Shown here piece by piece: positions 1-9,968 of a DNA stretch of 64,000 nt. Source of the DNA: Macrothele yani (Eukaryota; Arthropoda; Arachnida; Araneae; Macrothelidae). How positions within the stretch are numbered: the stretch's first letter is position 1; each line of letters opens with the position of its first letter. Where the stretch lies: contig CM077013.1 in assembly GCA_039090855.1 (NCBI GenBank), positions 134,747,240-134,811,239 on the forward strand. The letters are read 5' to 3'. A program made the translations under genes and the position numbers. The notes beneath the pieces are model-generated. The model saw nothing but the letters and a program-made list of their open reading frames with translations, made no database searches and was not told where the DNA came from.

Positions 1-650
1 TTCAAGTCCGTTTTCGATTTATTTTTCATCAAGAATTTCTATCCCTTCGGCGTAGACCGCTTTCTCAGTACTCTGCGTGTGCGCATGCGCTGTGCGAACG
101 TTTTTGCTTTTTTCAGGTAGATGCGCATGCACTTGTGAACGAACAAAACATGACATACACAGGCAAAAGACAAGCCGTCACATTTCATGACTTCGATTAA
201 GTTTTGATCAACCATACTTATTTATATCCTTTCAGCATTCAGCAGAGTTTGCGTGTGAACTAATCAAATAATTTCTCGTCATATGGGAGGGAGTACACAA
301 TAACTACCATATTGAAAGCTCGAAATGCAAAAACGCTTTCTCATAAATCATAATTATACGGAGGGTAAACATTGTTGCTCTAGAAATAATACAGTGTAAG
401 GCAGGTATTATATTTTCTATTATGCTGAAATATAACACTCTTTTCCATTAAATAGTAAGAAGTTTTCCTTACAATTCTACAAAATTACAAAACCCAGCAA
501 AGAAAAAAAAAACACATAACCCAAGTGTAAAAATACGTTGTTTAAAACAAAAAAATAGGAAGAAGAAAAAACAGACATCACTGTTTTTTTCAGGTGCCAC
601 GCCAACATCATACAACGAAGTTCAGGGCTAACCCAATCAAGAATATACAC
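1..650. other. Unassigned non-coding stretch
   Basis: No open frame, RNA gene or repeat family is recognised here. The sequence is AT-rich from about 230 onward, with A-rich runs near 505-575. The first 160 bases are more GC-rich. Confidence 0.5.
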
Positions 651-1076
651 AAGTTAGTAAAATCATGAAATGCATTGATTATGATACGCTTTTTAACATA
701 TCAGAAATCATTACTCAAGTTACTACTCATGTTATGAGGGATAATGGCTGTGGAATAAATCTCGCTCCTGTACCCTGACCTTTGATCCCATTTCGATGAT
801 ATTCAACAGAACCGGTTCAATATGCCTCCGGAACAACATGATAAAGTTTTGTCGCAATCGAAGCACTTTTACGTAAGTTATGACGCATAAGGGCGAAGGA
901 ATGGATCCCGCTTTTATGTCCTGACCTTTGACCCCATTTCGTCCCCAGGTTCTCCCGTACCATATTAAAATTTCATCGAAATCGAACCATTTTTACGCGA
1001 GTTATTGAGCGGACATACAGACAGACGGACAAAGCTGGAGCATACACGCTTCTTCAACCTACGGTTGGAAAGAGTA
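651..1076 (-). repeat. REP-A interspersed repeat, copy 1
   Basis: This is the reverse complement of repeats at 26.6-27.6 kb and 50.9-51.7 kb. Read on the minus strand it starts with the shared terminal block CTTTCCAACCGTAGGTTGAA (near 1070) and ends with the block around GCATTGATTATGATACGC (near 680). Between them lie degenerate sub-repeats of roughly 100 bp containing GGGGTCAAAGGTCAGG. No coding capacity is visible. I do not recognise the family; it may be a non-autonomous DNA element or the tail of a larger one. Confidence 0.75.
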
Positions 1077-1524
1077 AAAATGTACCATACTCACAATTAA
1101 TGCTGGTTCACCTTCAAAATACCGCCCTTCTGAATCAACACAGTTTCCGAAGTTTCTGAAAACAGTTCTGGAAGGCACTTTCCGGGATGTCCGTACGTTG
1201 TGTTGTCACGGCTGCTTGGCCATATGCAATGTCTGCACTGTGATGCTTGCAAGTGGTAATTAACCCGTGTAAATCTTCGAAGAGGTCAGTCAATGATGTC
1301 ACAGTATCTTCTATTGCACTGTTAAGAACTTTGTGGTAGGTTGCACCAAAAGGTGGTGCTACACCAGCAACACCACTTTCTAAGAAAAGATACACCTTTG
1401 TGTGGTGTATATTTTCTTAGAAAGTGATACACCATACAAATGATACACCTTACAAAAGTGTATCACAGGTGTATACCTTTGTATGGTTATCTTTTCTTAT
1501 AAAGTGATACACCACACAAAGGTG

Positions 1525-1762
1525 TTTTTTTTTTTTTTTTTTTTTTTTTTTTTGATTGGAGGTTTAACGACCACCGTGAGCAACTCAATGGGCTATAAGC
1601 AGTCGCCCGTCCCTAATTTAGGGTCACTGGTTCCAGGGAAGGGAGAGAGCCAGTGCCGTAAGACAAACACAACATCCATGCCTGACCGGGATTCGAACCC
1701 GGACCCCTTACGGACGAATGATCAGAGGCCAACGCCTTAGACCACTGCGCCACTGGGGCGGC
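1525..1762 (-). mobile_element. tRNA-derived SINE (family 1), full length
   Basis: Reading on the minus strand, the tRNA-like head begins near 1762 with A box TGGCGCAGTGG and B box GGTTCGAATCC, internal promoter elements typical of RNA polymerase III. The conserved body follows, ending CCTCCAATC, then a 29-base A tail (T run at 1525-1553). An 11-bp target-site duplication, ACAAAGGTGTT, lies at 1516-1526 and 1763-1773. The target is the left arm of the inverted duplication, so this insertion is younger than that structure. Confidence 0.93.
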
Positions 1763-2026
1763 ACAAAGGTGTTGTGTAGGTTGCACCACGTAACGGTACA
1801 AAGTCGCACTACATTATTCAAAATAGTATAACTATACTAAAAATCCGAAATTTCTTGGCGTAGAATAGAAATAAAACTCTCCGAGCTTTCGCACAACAAC
1901 CAGATGGCTTTAAGGTAGACAGCTAACTGCAAACTGGATAATAAAAACGTTTCAGCAATTTGAATGCGGCGACTTGACTAGACAATAAATGAATAGGCGC
2001 AAACGTGGTAATTCGAAGAAACGAGG

Positions 2027-2406
2027 TCACGTTGTTTGGGCACGCGGTACCATGGTAGAAAACGTAGCATTATTTGAAGAATTGATTCCAAATACGTGGC
2101 AATCCCAGAGCGACCTATCATTGCAAGCCTCGCAGCTGGTCAAGATTTCCAAGGTTTCGCGAATTGCGGTAGATTTGGGTGTGGAGTATGAAGCTAATTT
2201 CTTTACATAACTCCATATAGGATCGGCGGACTTGAACTTGACTTCTCTTGATAGGGCAGTGGCTATTTTTCCGTCTCTTGTATCCCCTTTATGTTCGCTT
2301 ATTCTAATTCCAAACGAACGTTTGATCATTCCGATGTAGTAACACCCGGAGCCGTCCGGATATTGTAGTGGGATGGCATAAACACCTGCCTCATTGAGAA
2401 GAGGGG
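2027..2406 (-). pseudogene. Penelope-like element GIY-YIG endonuclease fragment
   Basis: The minus-strand translation gives a GVY motif near the start, YYIG about 15 residues later, then RSFGIRISEHK with the expected conserved Arg, and IRETLEI carrying the likely catalytic Glu. This is the layout of the C-terminal GIY-YIG endonuclease of Penelope-like retroelements, which nicks target DNA for reverse transcription. Only this domain is present: no reverse transcriptase lies upstream, so the copy is 5'-truncated. It is the mirror copy of 2803-3144, and here the GVY tripeptide is intact whereas that copy has GVC. Family assignment is from motif recognition; function is lost by truncation. Confidence 0.75.
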
Positions 2407-2490
2407 GCTTGTCAATTATTTCTCTTAAGCATCGTATACAAAGATGCCGGTGACCTCATGCCCACAGCGAAGTTCATCCTCCTGAGCGCG

Positions 2491-2717
2491 TTTTTTTTTT
2501 TTTTTTTGATTGGAGGTTTAACGACCACCGTGAGAAACTCAATGGGCTATAAGCAGTCACCCGTCCCTAATTTAGGGTCACTGGTTCCAGGGAAGGGAGA
2601 GCGCCAGTGCCGTAAGACAAACACAACATCCATGCCTAACCGGGATTCCAACCCAGACCCCTTACGGACGAATGATCCGAGGCCAGCGCCTTAGACCACT
2701 GCGCCACCGGGGCGGCC
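2491..2717 (-). mobile_element. tRNA-derived SINE (family 1), full length
   Basis: Same family as 1525-1762. The T run at 2491-2507 is the antisense A tail, and the head ends at GGGGCGGCC near 2717. An 11-bp target duplication, TGAGCGCGTTT, lies at 2483-2493 (overlapping the T run) and 2719-2729. It sits in the spacer between the two arms of the Penelope inverted duplication. In the B-box region GATTCCAACCC replaces GATTCGAACCC, so Pol III promoter strength is probably reduced. Confidence 0.92.
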
Positions 2718-2802
2718 TTGAGCGCGTTTGTGAGTAGATAGGAAACATTTGGTATGTAGAACATCGAAGTTCATCCTCTTACAATATCAATGTTCATCCT
2801 CC

Positions 2803-3144
2803 ATGCCCCCTCTTCTCAATGAGGCAGGTGTTTGTGCCATCCCACTACAATATCCGGGCGGCTCCAGGCGATACTACATCGGAATGACCAAACGTTCGTT
2901 TGGAATTAGAATCAGCGAACATAAAAGGGATACAAGAGACGGAAAAATAATCACTGCCCTATCAAGAGAAGTCAAGTTCAAGTTCGCCGATCCTATATGG
3001 AGTGATGTAAAGAAATTAGCTTCATACTTCACACCCAAATCTACTGCCATTCGCGAAACCTTGGAAATCTTGATCAGCTGCGAAGCTTGCAATGATAGCG
3101 TCTCCCTGGAGTTACAACATATCTGGAATCAATTCTTCAAATAA
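2803..3144 (+). pseudogene. Penelope-like element GIY-YIG endonuclease fragment
   Basis: The plus-strand frame encodes NEAGVCAIP, then RYYIGMTKRSFGIRISEHKR, then IRETLEI and a C-terminal WNQFF before the stop. It is the same endonuclease domain as the minus-strand copy at 2027-2406, most probably from a Penelope-like retroelement. The first motif is GVC rather than GVY, losing the conserved tyrosine. The frame ends at 3144 and is followed by the element's 3' terminal sequence up to the TAGTATAGTTATAC block near 3395. Reverse transcriptase is absent. Confidence 0.75.
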
Positions 3145-3574
3145 TGCTGCGTTTTCTAAAATGGTACCTACCCCGTGCCCAAACAACGTGACCTCGTTTC
3201 TTCGAATTATCACGTTTGCGCCTATTCATTTAATGTATAGTCAAGTCACCGCGTTCAAATTGTTGAAAAGTTCTATTATCCAGTTTGCAGTTAGCTGTCT
3301 ACCTTCCTTGAAAAAGCCATCTGGTTGATGTGCGAAAGCTAGGAAAGTTTTATTTCTATTCTACGCAAAGAAATTTCGGATTTTTAGTATAGTTATACCA
3401 TTTTGAGTAGAATTGGTGTACAGTTTCTACTTATTGCACTACATAATGTTGCAACGTTGCACCATGTTGTTGGGTTTTGTTGGCAGCATCACACAATGCC
3501 GTATCTTTTCTCAGAAAGTGGTGTAGATGGTGTAGTACCACATTTTGGTGGAACCTACCCCAGAATTTTTAACA
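2803..3574 (+). repeat. Right arm of large inverted duplication
   Basis: Reverse-complement partner of 1318-2406. Homology passes the presumed Penelope terminus near 3400 into flanking DNA (3499-3574 matches 1320-1395). So either the flanks were duplicated with the element, or the repeated unit is larger than the retroelement. Confidence 0.75.
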
Positions 3575-3956
3575 CTATACGTAACCCACGTTGGAGATTA
3601 TAAAGAGCAGACCAGTTGAACAAGCATCCAGTTGTGGTATCACATCAGGGTAAGTTGAAATGGGAAAGTACACGCAATTAGCACCAAACCACATGCGTTT
3701 GGTATTTGCTTTGTGTGCAGAAGGGTTATACCTAAGTTTGATAGCTTTTAGTTTGCACTGTAATCAATCTAGTACCTCGTTTACTAGTGCAACTGTACAC
3801 AAACAGGCTCTGCAGGTAGAAAAGAAGAAACTTTGTGAATATTGGTATCTACTGCAGTTCAAGACAGTGCGCTGACACGTTTAAGTCTGAAAAACAGATG
3901 TGCCACATCGATAGACCTGAAAACGAAATGAGGAAGATTAGACTGGTGTAAAAGCA
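3575..3956. other. Unassigned stretch
   Basis: No recognised feature. Weak open frames here have no family resemblance. The 3' part may be the decayed 5' region of the Tc1-like remnant that follows. Confidence 0.4.
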
Positions 3957-4340
3957 AATGCTGTGACCATTGAAAGGCGAATATTCCAAACAGGACTGAA
4001 AACCCGTTCTGCCAGAAAGAAGCCACTTCTTACTCAGAAAATTAAATGCAACCGCTGGAGTGGACCAAGGTACACGAAAAGTGGTCTGTAGAACAGTGGA
4101 AGCAGATTGTTTCCTCGGATGAGTCGAAAGTTAACATCAATTACTCAGAAGGCTATCACTTTGTTATGAGGAGGCAAGGCGAAGATTTTCATTCCATGGT
4201 GAAGATTGCTAAAAGTCAGATGGTTTGGGACTGCATTTCTTGCCATCGAGTTGGTCGGACACATTGCGTAAACGGGTTAGTGAATGCGCAGACCTACACT
4301 CCTACTGGAATATGCTACAATGCAGTTTATTTCCTAGGAT
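3957..4340 (+). pseudogene. Degenerate Tc1-like transposase fragment
   Basis: Translating across frames gives a helix-turn-helix segment (VTIERRIFQTGLKTRSARKK), then LEWTKVHEKWSVEQWKQIV and SSDESKV, which matches the usual FSDES block holding the first catalytic Asp of Tc1 transposases, and finally SQMVWDCIS. The order and spacing are those of the N-terminal and central part of a Tc1/mariner DDE transposase. The C-terminal QDNAP and SPDLNPIE blocks are missing. Stops and frameshifts separate the pieces, so it is a dead copy. No terminal repeats were found. Confidence 0.75.
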
Positions 4341-4713
4341 TTCTGACCACTTTGGAGAGACTAGTGTGTGTGTGTGCACTCTTCCAAACGATTCAGTACC
4401 TTGGTACATAGTTACTGTAAAACGGTAGGTGTTATTCATGTTCGCCAAATATAACACGTCATCTAATTAAATCATATAATGACGCTACACGTGTTGTTTC
4501 TCCGCAGTTTCATAATGTTCCTAAATAAGTGAAAAATTGGTTGCACAGACTGTCTATTAACACACACAGCCATGACGAGGAAACAGTCTAGATCTCAACC
4601 TCATGGATAATTCTTTATCTCAACGACTACAGTCTTGTGACGATTATATTTATATATAGATTAAGATAATACAACGTAGTTGTCACAAATGTTTCTTTTG
4701 TTTTTATTTCTCA
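4341..4713. other. Unassigned stretch
   Basis: Non-coding AT-rich sequence between a Tc1-like remnant and a Penelope-like terminus. The part next to 4690-4713 is an A-rich 3' end when read on the minus strand (AATAAAAACAAAAG) and may belong to the Penelope-like element. Confidence 0.4.
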
Positions 4714-4762
4714 AGCCGACCATGGTTTCGCTGGGTATTGACCTAGCTTCATCAGGACGAAT
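4714..4762 (-). ncRNA. Hammerhead-ribozyme-like motif in Penelope terminus
   Basis: The minus strand reads CCTGATGAAGCTAGG, a short loop, then CCCAGCGAAACCATGGTCGG. This has the order of a hammerhead core: CUGAUGA, a six-pair stem II (GCUAGG against CCCAGC, one mismatch), GAAA, a very short stem III, and GUC at the expected cleavage position. Stem I would be only about three pairs. Hammerhead ribozymes of this minimal type are known from the terminal repeats of Penelope-like elements, and a possible element tail lies directly upstream. Fold and activity are inferred; it may be a relic. Confidence 0.5.
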
Positions 4763-4792
4763 GACACGTAAATATTCAAATTGTATATGACA

Positions 4793-4978
4793 TCATAAAT
4801 GGTGTTTACAGTCACGTGTTTTGGTTAGATGCTTCCACGCGTTTGATAGAAATGGCGTGGATGCCATGTCATTAACAAGTTGCGAAGACTTCTGATATAT
4901 ATGGAAAGCTTCCAAAATATTAAGTTTGGTGGTTGAATCTGGTTTGTCAATAAGTTTTGCCTCTTCAAAGAGAAATTT
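4793..4978 (-). pseudogene. Possible Penelope-like element C-terminal fragment
   Basis: A minus-strand frame ending near 4793 reads KLNILEAFHIYQKSSQLVN and then PFLSNAWKHL. It lies just upstream of the hammerhead-like motif, the position expected for the end of a Penelope-type endonuclease frame. Sequence similarity to a named domain is weak and the assignment leans on context. The 5' side is cut off by a SINE fragment, so only about 60 residues remain. Confidence 0.4.
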
Positions 4979-5173
4979 CTGATCATTCGTCCGAAAGGGG
5001 TCCGGGTTCGAATAACGGTGAGGCATGGGTCTTCTGTTTGTCTTACGGCACTGGCTCTCTCCCTTCCCTGGAACCAGTGACCCTAAATTAGGGACGGGCG
5101 ACTGCTTATAGCCCATTGAGTTGCTCACGGTGGTCGTTAAACCTTCAATCCAAAAAAAAAAAAAAAAAAAAAA
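4979..5173 (+). mobile_element. tRNA-derived SINE (family 1), 5'-truncated
   Basis: Plus-strand copy starting inside the tRNA-like head, just before CATTCGTCCG. The A box is missing; the B-box region is GGTTCGAATAA, mutated in its last bases. The body is well conserved and ends in a 22-base A run at 5152-5173. The truncation point falls next to the Penelope-like fragment. Confidence 0.9.
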
Positions 5174-5410
5174 CACCGGACTTCATGCCACGCTGGTGCG
5201 TTTGGTACCTGAAAGTGAAGGTTGGGCATTCTGAAAACCCGCTGATCTTCTCATTCTTGTTTTGTAATGCGATAACTGTGCGAGTTAATCCCTTAACCAG
5301 CTGGAACGAATTAACTTGGGGTTGAGAAAATGGACTGAAATCAGATCAAACGATTGCATTCGTTGTCTAAGAAGTGGGCCGATCACGGCTAGAACGAGTG
5401 AACGTAACGC

Positions 5411-5626
5411 GGCCGCCCCGGTGGCGCAGTGGTCTGAGCGATGGCCTCTGATCATTCGGCCGAAAGGGGTCCGGGTTCGAATCCCGATGAGGCATGGATG
5501 TTGTGTTTGTCTTACGGCACTGGCTTTCTCCCTTCCCTGGAACCACTGATCCTAAATTAGGGACGGCCGACTACTTATACCCCATTGAGTTGCTCACGGT
5601 GGTCGTTAAACCTCCAATTATAAAAA
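5411..5626 (+). mobile_element. tRNA-derived SINE (family 1), full head
   Basis: Intact A box TGGCGCAGTGG and B box GGTTCGAATCC on the plus strand, then the standard body. The 3' end is CCTCCAATTATAAAAAA with almost no A tail, unlike most copies. No clear target duplication was found. Confidence 0.9.
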
Positions 5627-6133
5627 ACGGATTGCGGCTTGTACAAATGAACCTAAATGTGGCTGGAATTGAACTGCTCATCAGAAGACGTTGCTTTGCA
5701 CTTAGTTTTGTTACTGAAAGTGGTTGTTTAGGGTAGTGAACGGCACAAATCTTTTCTGACTCATTACCTGCGAACGACACTGACGACGAGAATAAGAAAG
5801 AACAGAGATGTGTGAGTCACTTGTTTCTGGGCAGTGCATGGTGTTCGTGCCGGGGAGCTAGCCTTCCCCATTATGCCTTGAGTCATGGAGTAAAAGAATA
5901 AAGGAACAAAAGCGAGCTTTTAACGGGTGACAGGTTTATGAACGGTGCTGCTGAAATGAGAGAGGGAAAGCAAATGTTTCGACGTAGCTTTCCTAAAACC
6001 CGGCCGCTATGTGAACATTTCCGTTTTGGGAGGGCAGAAAATTTCTGGTATATCGGCCGCTTAAAGAGTTAAGCAGAGAATCGGTATCATATTTTCCCAG
6101 AAACTCGGCCACATATCAGCTGAAGTAATTTAA
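5627..6133. other. Unassigned stretch
   Basis: No supported gene or repeat. The last part, up to 6133, may be decayed mariner 5' sequence. Confidence 0.4.
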
Positions 6134-6640
6134 ATGATCAGAAAAGGTTTAATGATTCAAATGATCAGAAAAGGTTTTACTGATACGAGAACAACACAAA
6201 TCAAGGAGAGATCTCGAGACTTCAAAGATGGACGAACGCCTGTTGAGAGTGACGAACGTAAACGTTTCGGAAGGCCCTACATCAGCAGAAACCTCGAAAT
6301 GATCGAAAAAGTGTGTGCTTAAAAAAACTGTAAAAAGGTGTACTACAAACTGCAACCAAGGAGTACTACCAGGAAGTTCTCCGTCGCCTAAGAGATGCAG
6401 TGCGGCGGATGAGGCCTGCGCTATGGCAGCAAAGTGACTGTCCGCTGCACCATGACTATGCCCCGACCCATTCATCTCCCCTCATTCAAGTCTCTTTGGC
6501 CAAATACTGGATCCCCCAAGTGAGGCAAGCCCCATACTCTCCAGTCATGGCTCCATGCGACTTCTGGCTGTTCCCGAAGTTGAAAATGCACCTGAAAGGG
6601 AGAAGATTTGAAGACAAGCCTGACGAGAGGGCAGGGGAGA
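6134..6640 (+). pseudogene. Mariner transposase with internal deletion
   Basis: The first part (to 6322) encodes FKDGRTPVESDERKRFGRP followed by ISRNLEMIEKV, the N-terminal helix-turn-helix block of mariner transposases. A second part from about 6337 reads KEYYQEVLRRLRDAVRRMRP, then LHHDYAPTH and YSPVMAPCDFWLFPKLK. Thirty-four residues separate the Asp of HHD from the Asp of CDF, the DD34D spacing diagnostic of mariner. The middle of the protein, including the first catalytic Asp, is missing, so this is an internally deleted, non-functional copy. Terminal repeats were not identified. Confidence 0.85.
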
Positions 6641-6726
6641 GGCAGTGCTATAGCTCCGGGGTCCAGGCCCCTAAGGGGGCGCAGAGCCCGTTTCTAAAGT
6701 AATTTTTTTTTTAATTATTATTTTAT

Positions 6727-6755
6727 GCTTGAAATATAATTATTATATTTCAAGC
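6727..6755. repeat. Perfect short palindrome
   Basis: Two 14-base arms, GCTTGAAATATAAT and its complement, flank a single T. It would form a perfect AT-rich hairpin. It could be the tip of a foldback element, but no larger structure is seen. Confidence 0.8.
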
Positions 6756-8405
6756 TATACCGTCACCAGGGTTGGGAAGTTACGCGTAAAAAATATTTTC
6801 TACGTGACGCATAAAAATGAGTAATTTATGTCATACATGTAAAAAATGTAATAAATTCAAAACTTGCTTTAAATACAATAAAAAAAAACGAAGTGTTACA
6901 ATGTTACTCGAGTTTTCAGGCTAACTGCAACACGTGCGTGGGTTCCTGCGGCAAATCAAACAAGCTCTCCATATTACGTTTTTCATTTCTTCTTTCCTTT
7001 CCAACGACACGCCGGCACCACGCATCGGGTTCACTGTGTTGCTTTGCTACTCGCCGACACAGATCACTGTGTATGATATACAACGTTATTGCTAGTCATC
7101 AAAGGCTACAGGACAATTTTCATCACGTGGAATTTGTCGCTTTGTGTTTCCCACCAAAAGCAGGCATCTTTTGTCTTTTTATTTTATACTCAACTCTATA
7201 TTTTCGCATTGCGGCAATTTTTATAAATTAATATAGCGTCTTTGTGCGTATTTCCGACGTCGTTTATTTTCATTTATTCCGATGACCGATGAAGTCGTCC
7301 TGTTCACAGCGGCAACTTAAAAGAAAAAAACACAAAATTTTATGTTTACTTATGAGAACTCTTTGTGGATACTTTCCCAGAGGCTGCATCTTTAGACGTA
7401 TATTATACACTCTAAAAATGAAAGATGAAAAATGTGATGATTATGAAAAGTACTAAAAAATAAGGATGTCTGTCGGTAGGTGGCGTTCAAGAGTTTTCTG
7501 AGAAAACTCTTTTCTTGAAAGGAAGGGTTCGAGGGTTTGTTTACGGAGAGGAGAGGAGAATACGAAAAATTATCCATCGCAAAAAAAAAAAAAAAAATAT
7601 TGAAGAGTTGCAACCGGTTGGGTTGTCGAGAGGTAGGGGAATGGTGGGTGGGGGTAGGTGAGGAAACGGAAATATAGATTATGTGGTTAGTGGAGAAGCC
7701 GAGGTGGGGGGGGGGGGGGTATTTTATTGCACTGGGGCGCGAGCGAGCTCTCCACGGCTCTTTTTGAAGACACACAAGACCAAGAAAAACGCCACGCAGT
7801 ACCTATCGGGGATCCCTAAAAGTGAAGATACTTAAGAAAATATCCAGCCAGCAGCATGGCAGTGTTTAAGCTGCAGCTGGCATTTTCGTCAAATCGCGAT
7901 AAAGACGGTAATTTTGCACCAAAAAGTCCCCACTGAATCGCCAAAAAGTAAACATTTCTCGTCATTTTTTGTTTCGTCATCCCGCCCCTCTGCTTTGCCC
8001 TTGGGTTGTTTGCCCCCCCCATCATTTTCTCATCGCTGCTTCGCTTAAGTTGCTATTGAATTTTTCATTTATTTATCTAGTTCTATCTCATTGTCTCTTG
8101 GCTTGGGGTTGCACAACTATTGGGAATGTTAATAGAATTTATGTTTTTCAAGCAACTATTTTTACGTTTGATGAATCCGTCTTTACAGGTACATTCTCTT
8201 TTCCTTAGTTATCAGATAATGTCATTTGATAAATCATACAGTTTTCGATTATTACTGTTTATGCATGAACGTATATATGCTAATAAATATTAAGATCTAA
8301 TTACCTTACATTTGCGTTCCCATTATCATGCCACTCGTGGTAATACTAATAAATTTAATACCTAGAGCGCGTATTAATTTATTATTAATATTATTAACGT
8401 GACCT
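6756..8405. other. Non-coding stretch with possible hAT terminus
   Basis: At 6770 the sequence CAGGGTTGGGAAGTTACG resembles one end of a hAT-type DNA transposon, but no matching end was found. Homopolymer runs occur at 7580-7597 (A) and near 7707-7720 (G). Open frames here, including one of 127 codons on the minus strand, have low-complexity translations and no family resemblance. I see no gene. Confidence 0.4.
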
Positions 8406-8410
8406 GTCCT

Positions 8411-9968
8411 AGGTTCTGGAATGGGTTGCCGCTTCGGATCAAGACTATGACACACTATTCGGTATTTAAAAAAGAGCTAAAGATTTTCTTAATTAACGGT
8501 TGATTAACGGTTGGTCATATATTATGTATTATTACTTTAATTTACTCTATTACGGTTAAATGGTTCCCTGACTTGACGATTCAGATTGGGGGGGGGGGGG
8601 AATAGGGGCTCGTCAGACTATATGTTAGCCTTTTATTTTGCCCTGGTTCCCTTGCCACATTGCATCGCAACGATTTGTTTTAAAGAATCTGTTGTAGTGT
8701 TTCAAATTATTTAAAAATAAAACTAAAAATTAAACTATTCATATTATCATACGTGTTTTTGTATTACTTTTACTTTATTTGTACTTTGCATTATATGTAT
8801 ATTATTATTGTATAATATTTGTATTTGCATGTTTGATGGTTTATGTGTTTGTAAAAGGAGTGAGACAAGGTGACACCATATCTCCGAAGCTCTTTAATGC
8901 CACATTGGAAAATGTCTTTCAATCACTGAACTGGGAAAACAAAGGCATAAAGATTAATAGAGATTATCTAACCCACCTTCGCTTTGCTGATGACATAGTA
9001 ATTTTTGCAACTACCCCATCAGAGCTACAGAGTATGATGCAGGAACTTGCTGACAAGAGTAAAGAAGTGGGATTAAAAATGAACTTTCAGAAGACAAAAG
9101 TGATGTTCAATGCTTTTACAGGAAATGAAGATTTATCGATTGATGGAGAAAAGCTGGAGATAACAGACACGTACGTTTATCTTGGACAGCAGATATCAAG
9201 TGAGGGTCACATTGGTGAAGAAATTAATCGGCGTACAAAACTTGCCTGGAGAGCTTTTGGAAGAAACAGCATAATTTTCAAGAGCAATATGCCATTATGT
9301 CTTAAAAGAAAAGTGTTTGATCAATGCATCCTTCCAGTGCTAACGTATGGTGCAGAGACGTGGACCTTAACTAAAAGAGACATACAAAGGCTGCAGACAA
9401 CTCAAAGAACCATGGAGAGGTGCATGCTTGGTGTAACCAGGAGAGATAAGAGGAACACGTGGATCCGAAAAATGACAAGAGTGGAAGACATCATGATCAG
9501 AGTTAAATCCCTGAAATGGCAATGGGCTGGACATACTGCCAGAAGAACAGACCATCGATGGACAGCCGAAATTTTAGATTGGATTCCAAGGGACAGGAAA
9601 AGACCCAGAAGAAGACCACATGGAAGATGGGTGGATGAAATTCGAAAGTATGCGGGAGTGACATGGAGGAGACTGGCACAAGACAGACCGTTGTGGAGGA
9701 AACTTGGGGAGACCTTCGTCCAGCATTGGATTGATAATGGTTGACAATGATGATGATTAGTTGTATTAGTATTCATATTTTTGCATTTACGTGTTGTATT
9801 AATGCTTTTCTTACATATACGTACTGTATTTTTTTTGTGTTAGCATATGGTGCGATTTGTATTTGGTCAATCTTTTTTTTGGTACAGAAATTTACGTATG
9901 TGCGATTTGATTGCGTGGTGGATGGTGTAATATGGCAAAATTAAATTCAAATTCAATTCAATTCAATA
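8411..9968 (+). mobile_element. CR1/Jockey-like LINE 3' end, split by an RTE-type LINE
   Basis: A short plus-strand frame (8411-8503) encodes RFWNGLPLRIKTMTHYSVF, then KKELKIFL before the stop. Such a W-N-x-L-P block followed by FKKxLKxxL is typical of the extreme C terminus of CR1/Jockey-type reverse transcriptase proteins. A T-rich 3' UTR follows, interrupted by another LINE at about 8850-9762, and resumes to end in tandem ATTCAATTCA repeats at 9943-9968, a common kind of LINE tail. The copy is strongly 5'-truncated. Clade assignment is tentative. Confidence 0.65.
8853..9744 (+). pseudogene. RTE-type LINE reverse transcriptase, 5'-truncated
   Basis: One uninterrupted frame of about 295 codons begins inside the reverse transcriptase palm with KGVRQGDTISPKLF, continues through the catalytic FADDIVIF block (two metal-binding Asp), then thumb and C-terminal regions including LPVLTYGAETWTLTK and RWTAEILDWIPRDRKRPRRR, ending QHWIDNG. 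This C-terminal pattern matches RTE-like endonuclease/reverse transcriptases. After the stop comes a short ATGATGATT tail, typical of RTE 3' ends. The absence of frameshifts suggests a recent insertion. Without N-terminal endonuclease and fingers it cannot be active. It lies in the 3' UTR of the CR1-like element. Confidence 0.88.

Larger units (their letters stand above)
1318..2406 (-). repeat. Left arm of large inverted duplication
   Basis: The arm matches the right arm (2803-3574) in reverse complement. Matched blocks include the outer block around 1320-1395 (against 3499-3574), the TAGTATAACTATAC-type terminus near 1825, the GIY-YIG reading frame, and the inner block at 2379-2406 (against 2803-2831). 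The left arm is longer because it holds a SINE (1525-1762) and an expanded TGATACACC-rich stretch (1390-1520). The spacer contains a second SINE. Confidence 0.75.

Noticed and set aside
1483..2694. Open frames containing GGLTTTVSNSMGYKQSPVPN, recurring many times in the window
   Set aside because: This peptide is the antisense translation of the family-1 SINE body, not a protein family.
7392..7775. Minus-strand open frame of 127 codons
   Set aside because: The translation is low in complexity (many Ser, Pro, Phe and His) and runs through homopolymers, with no family motif and no supporting context.
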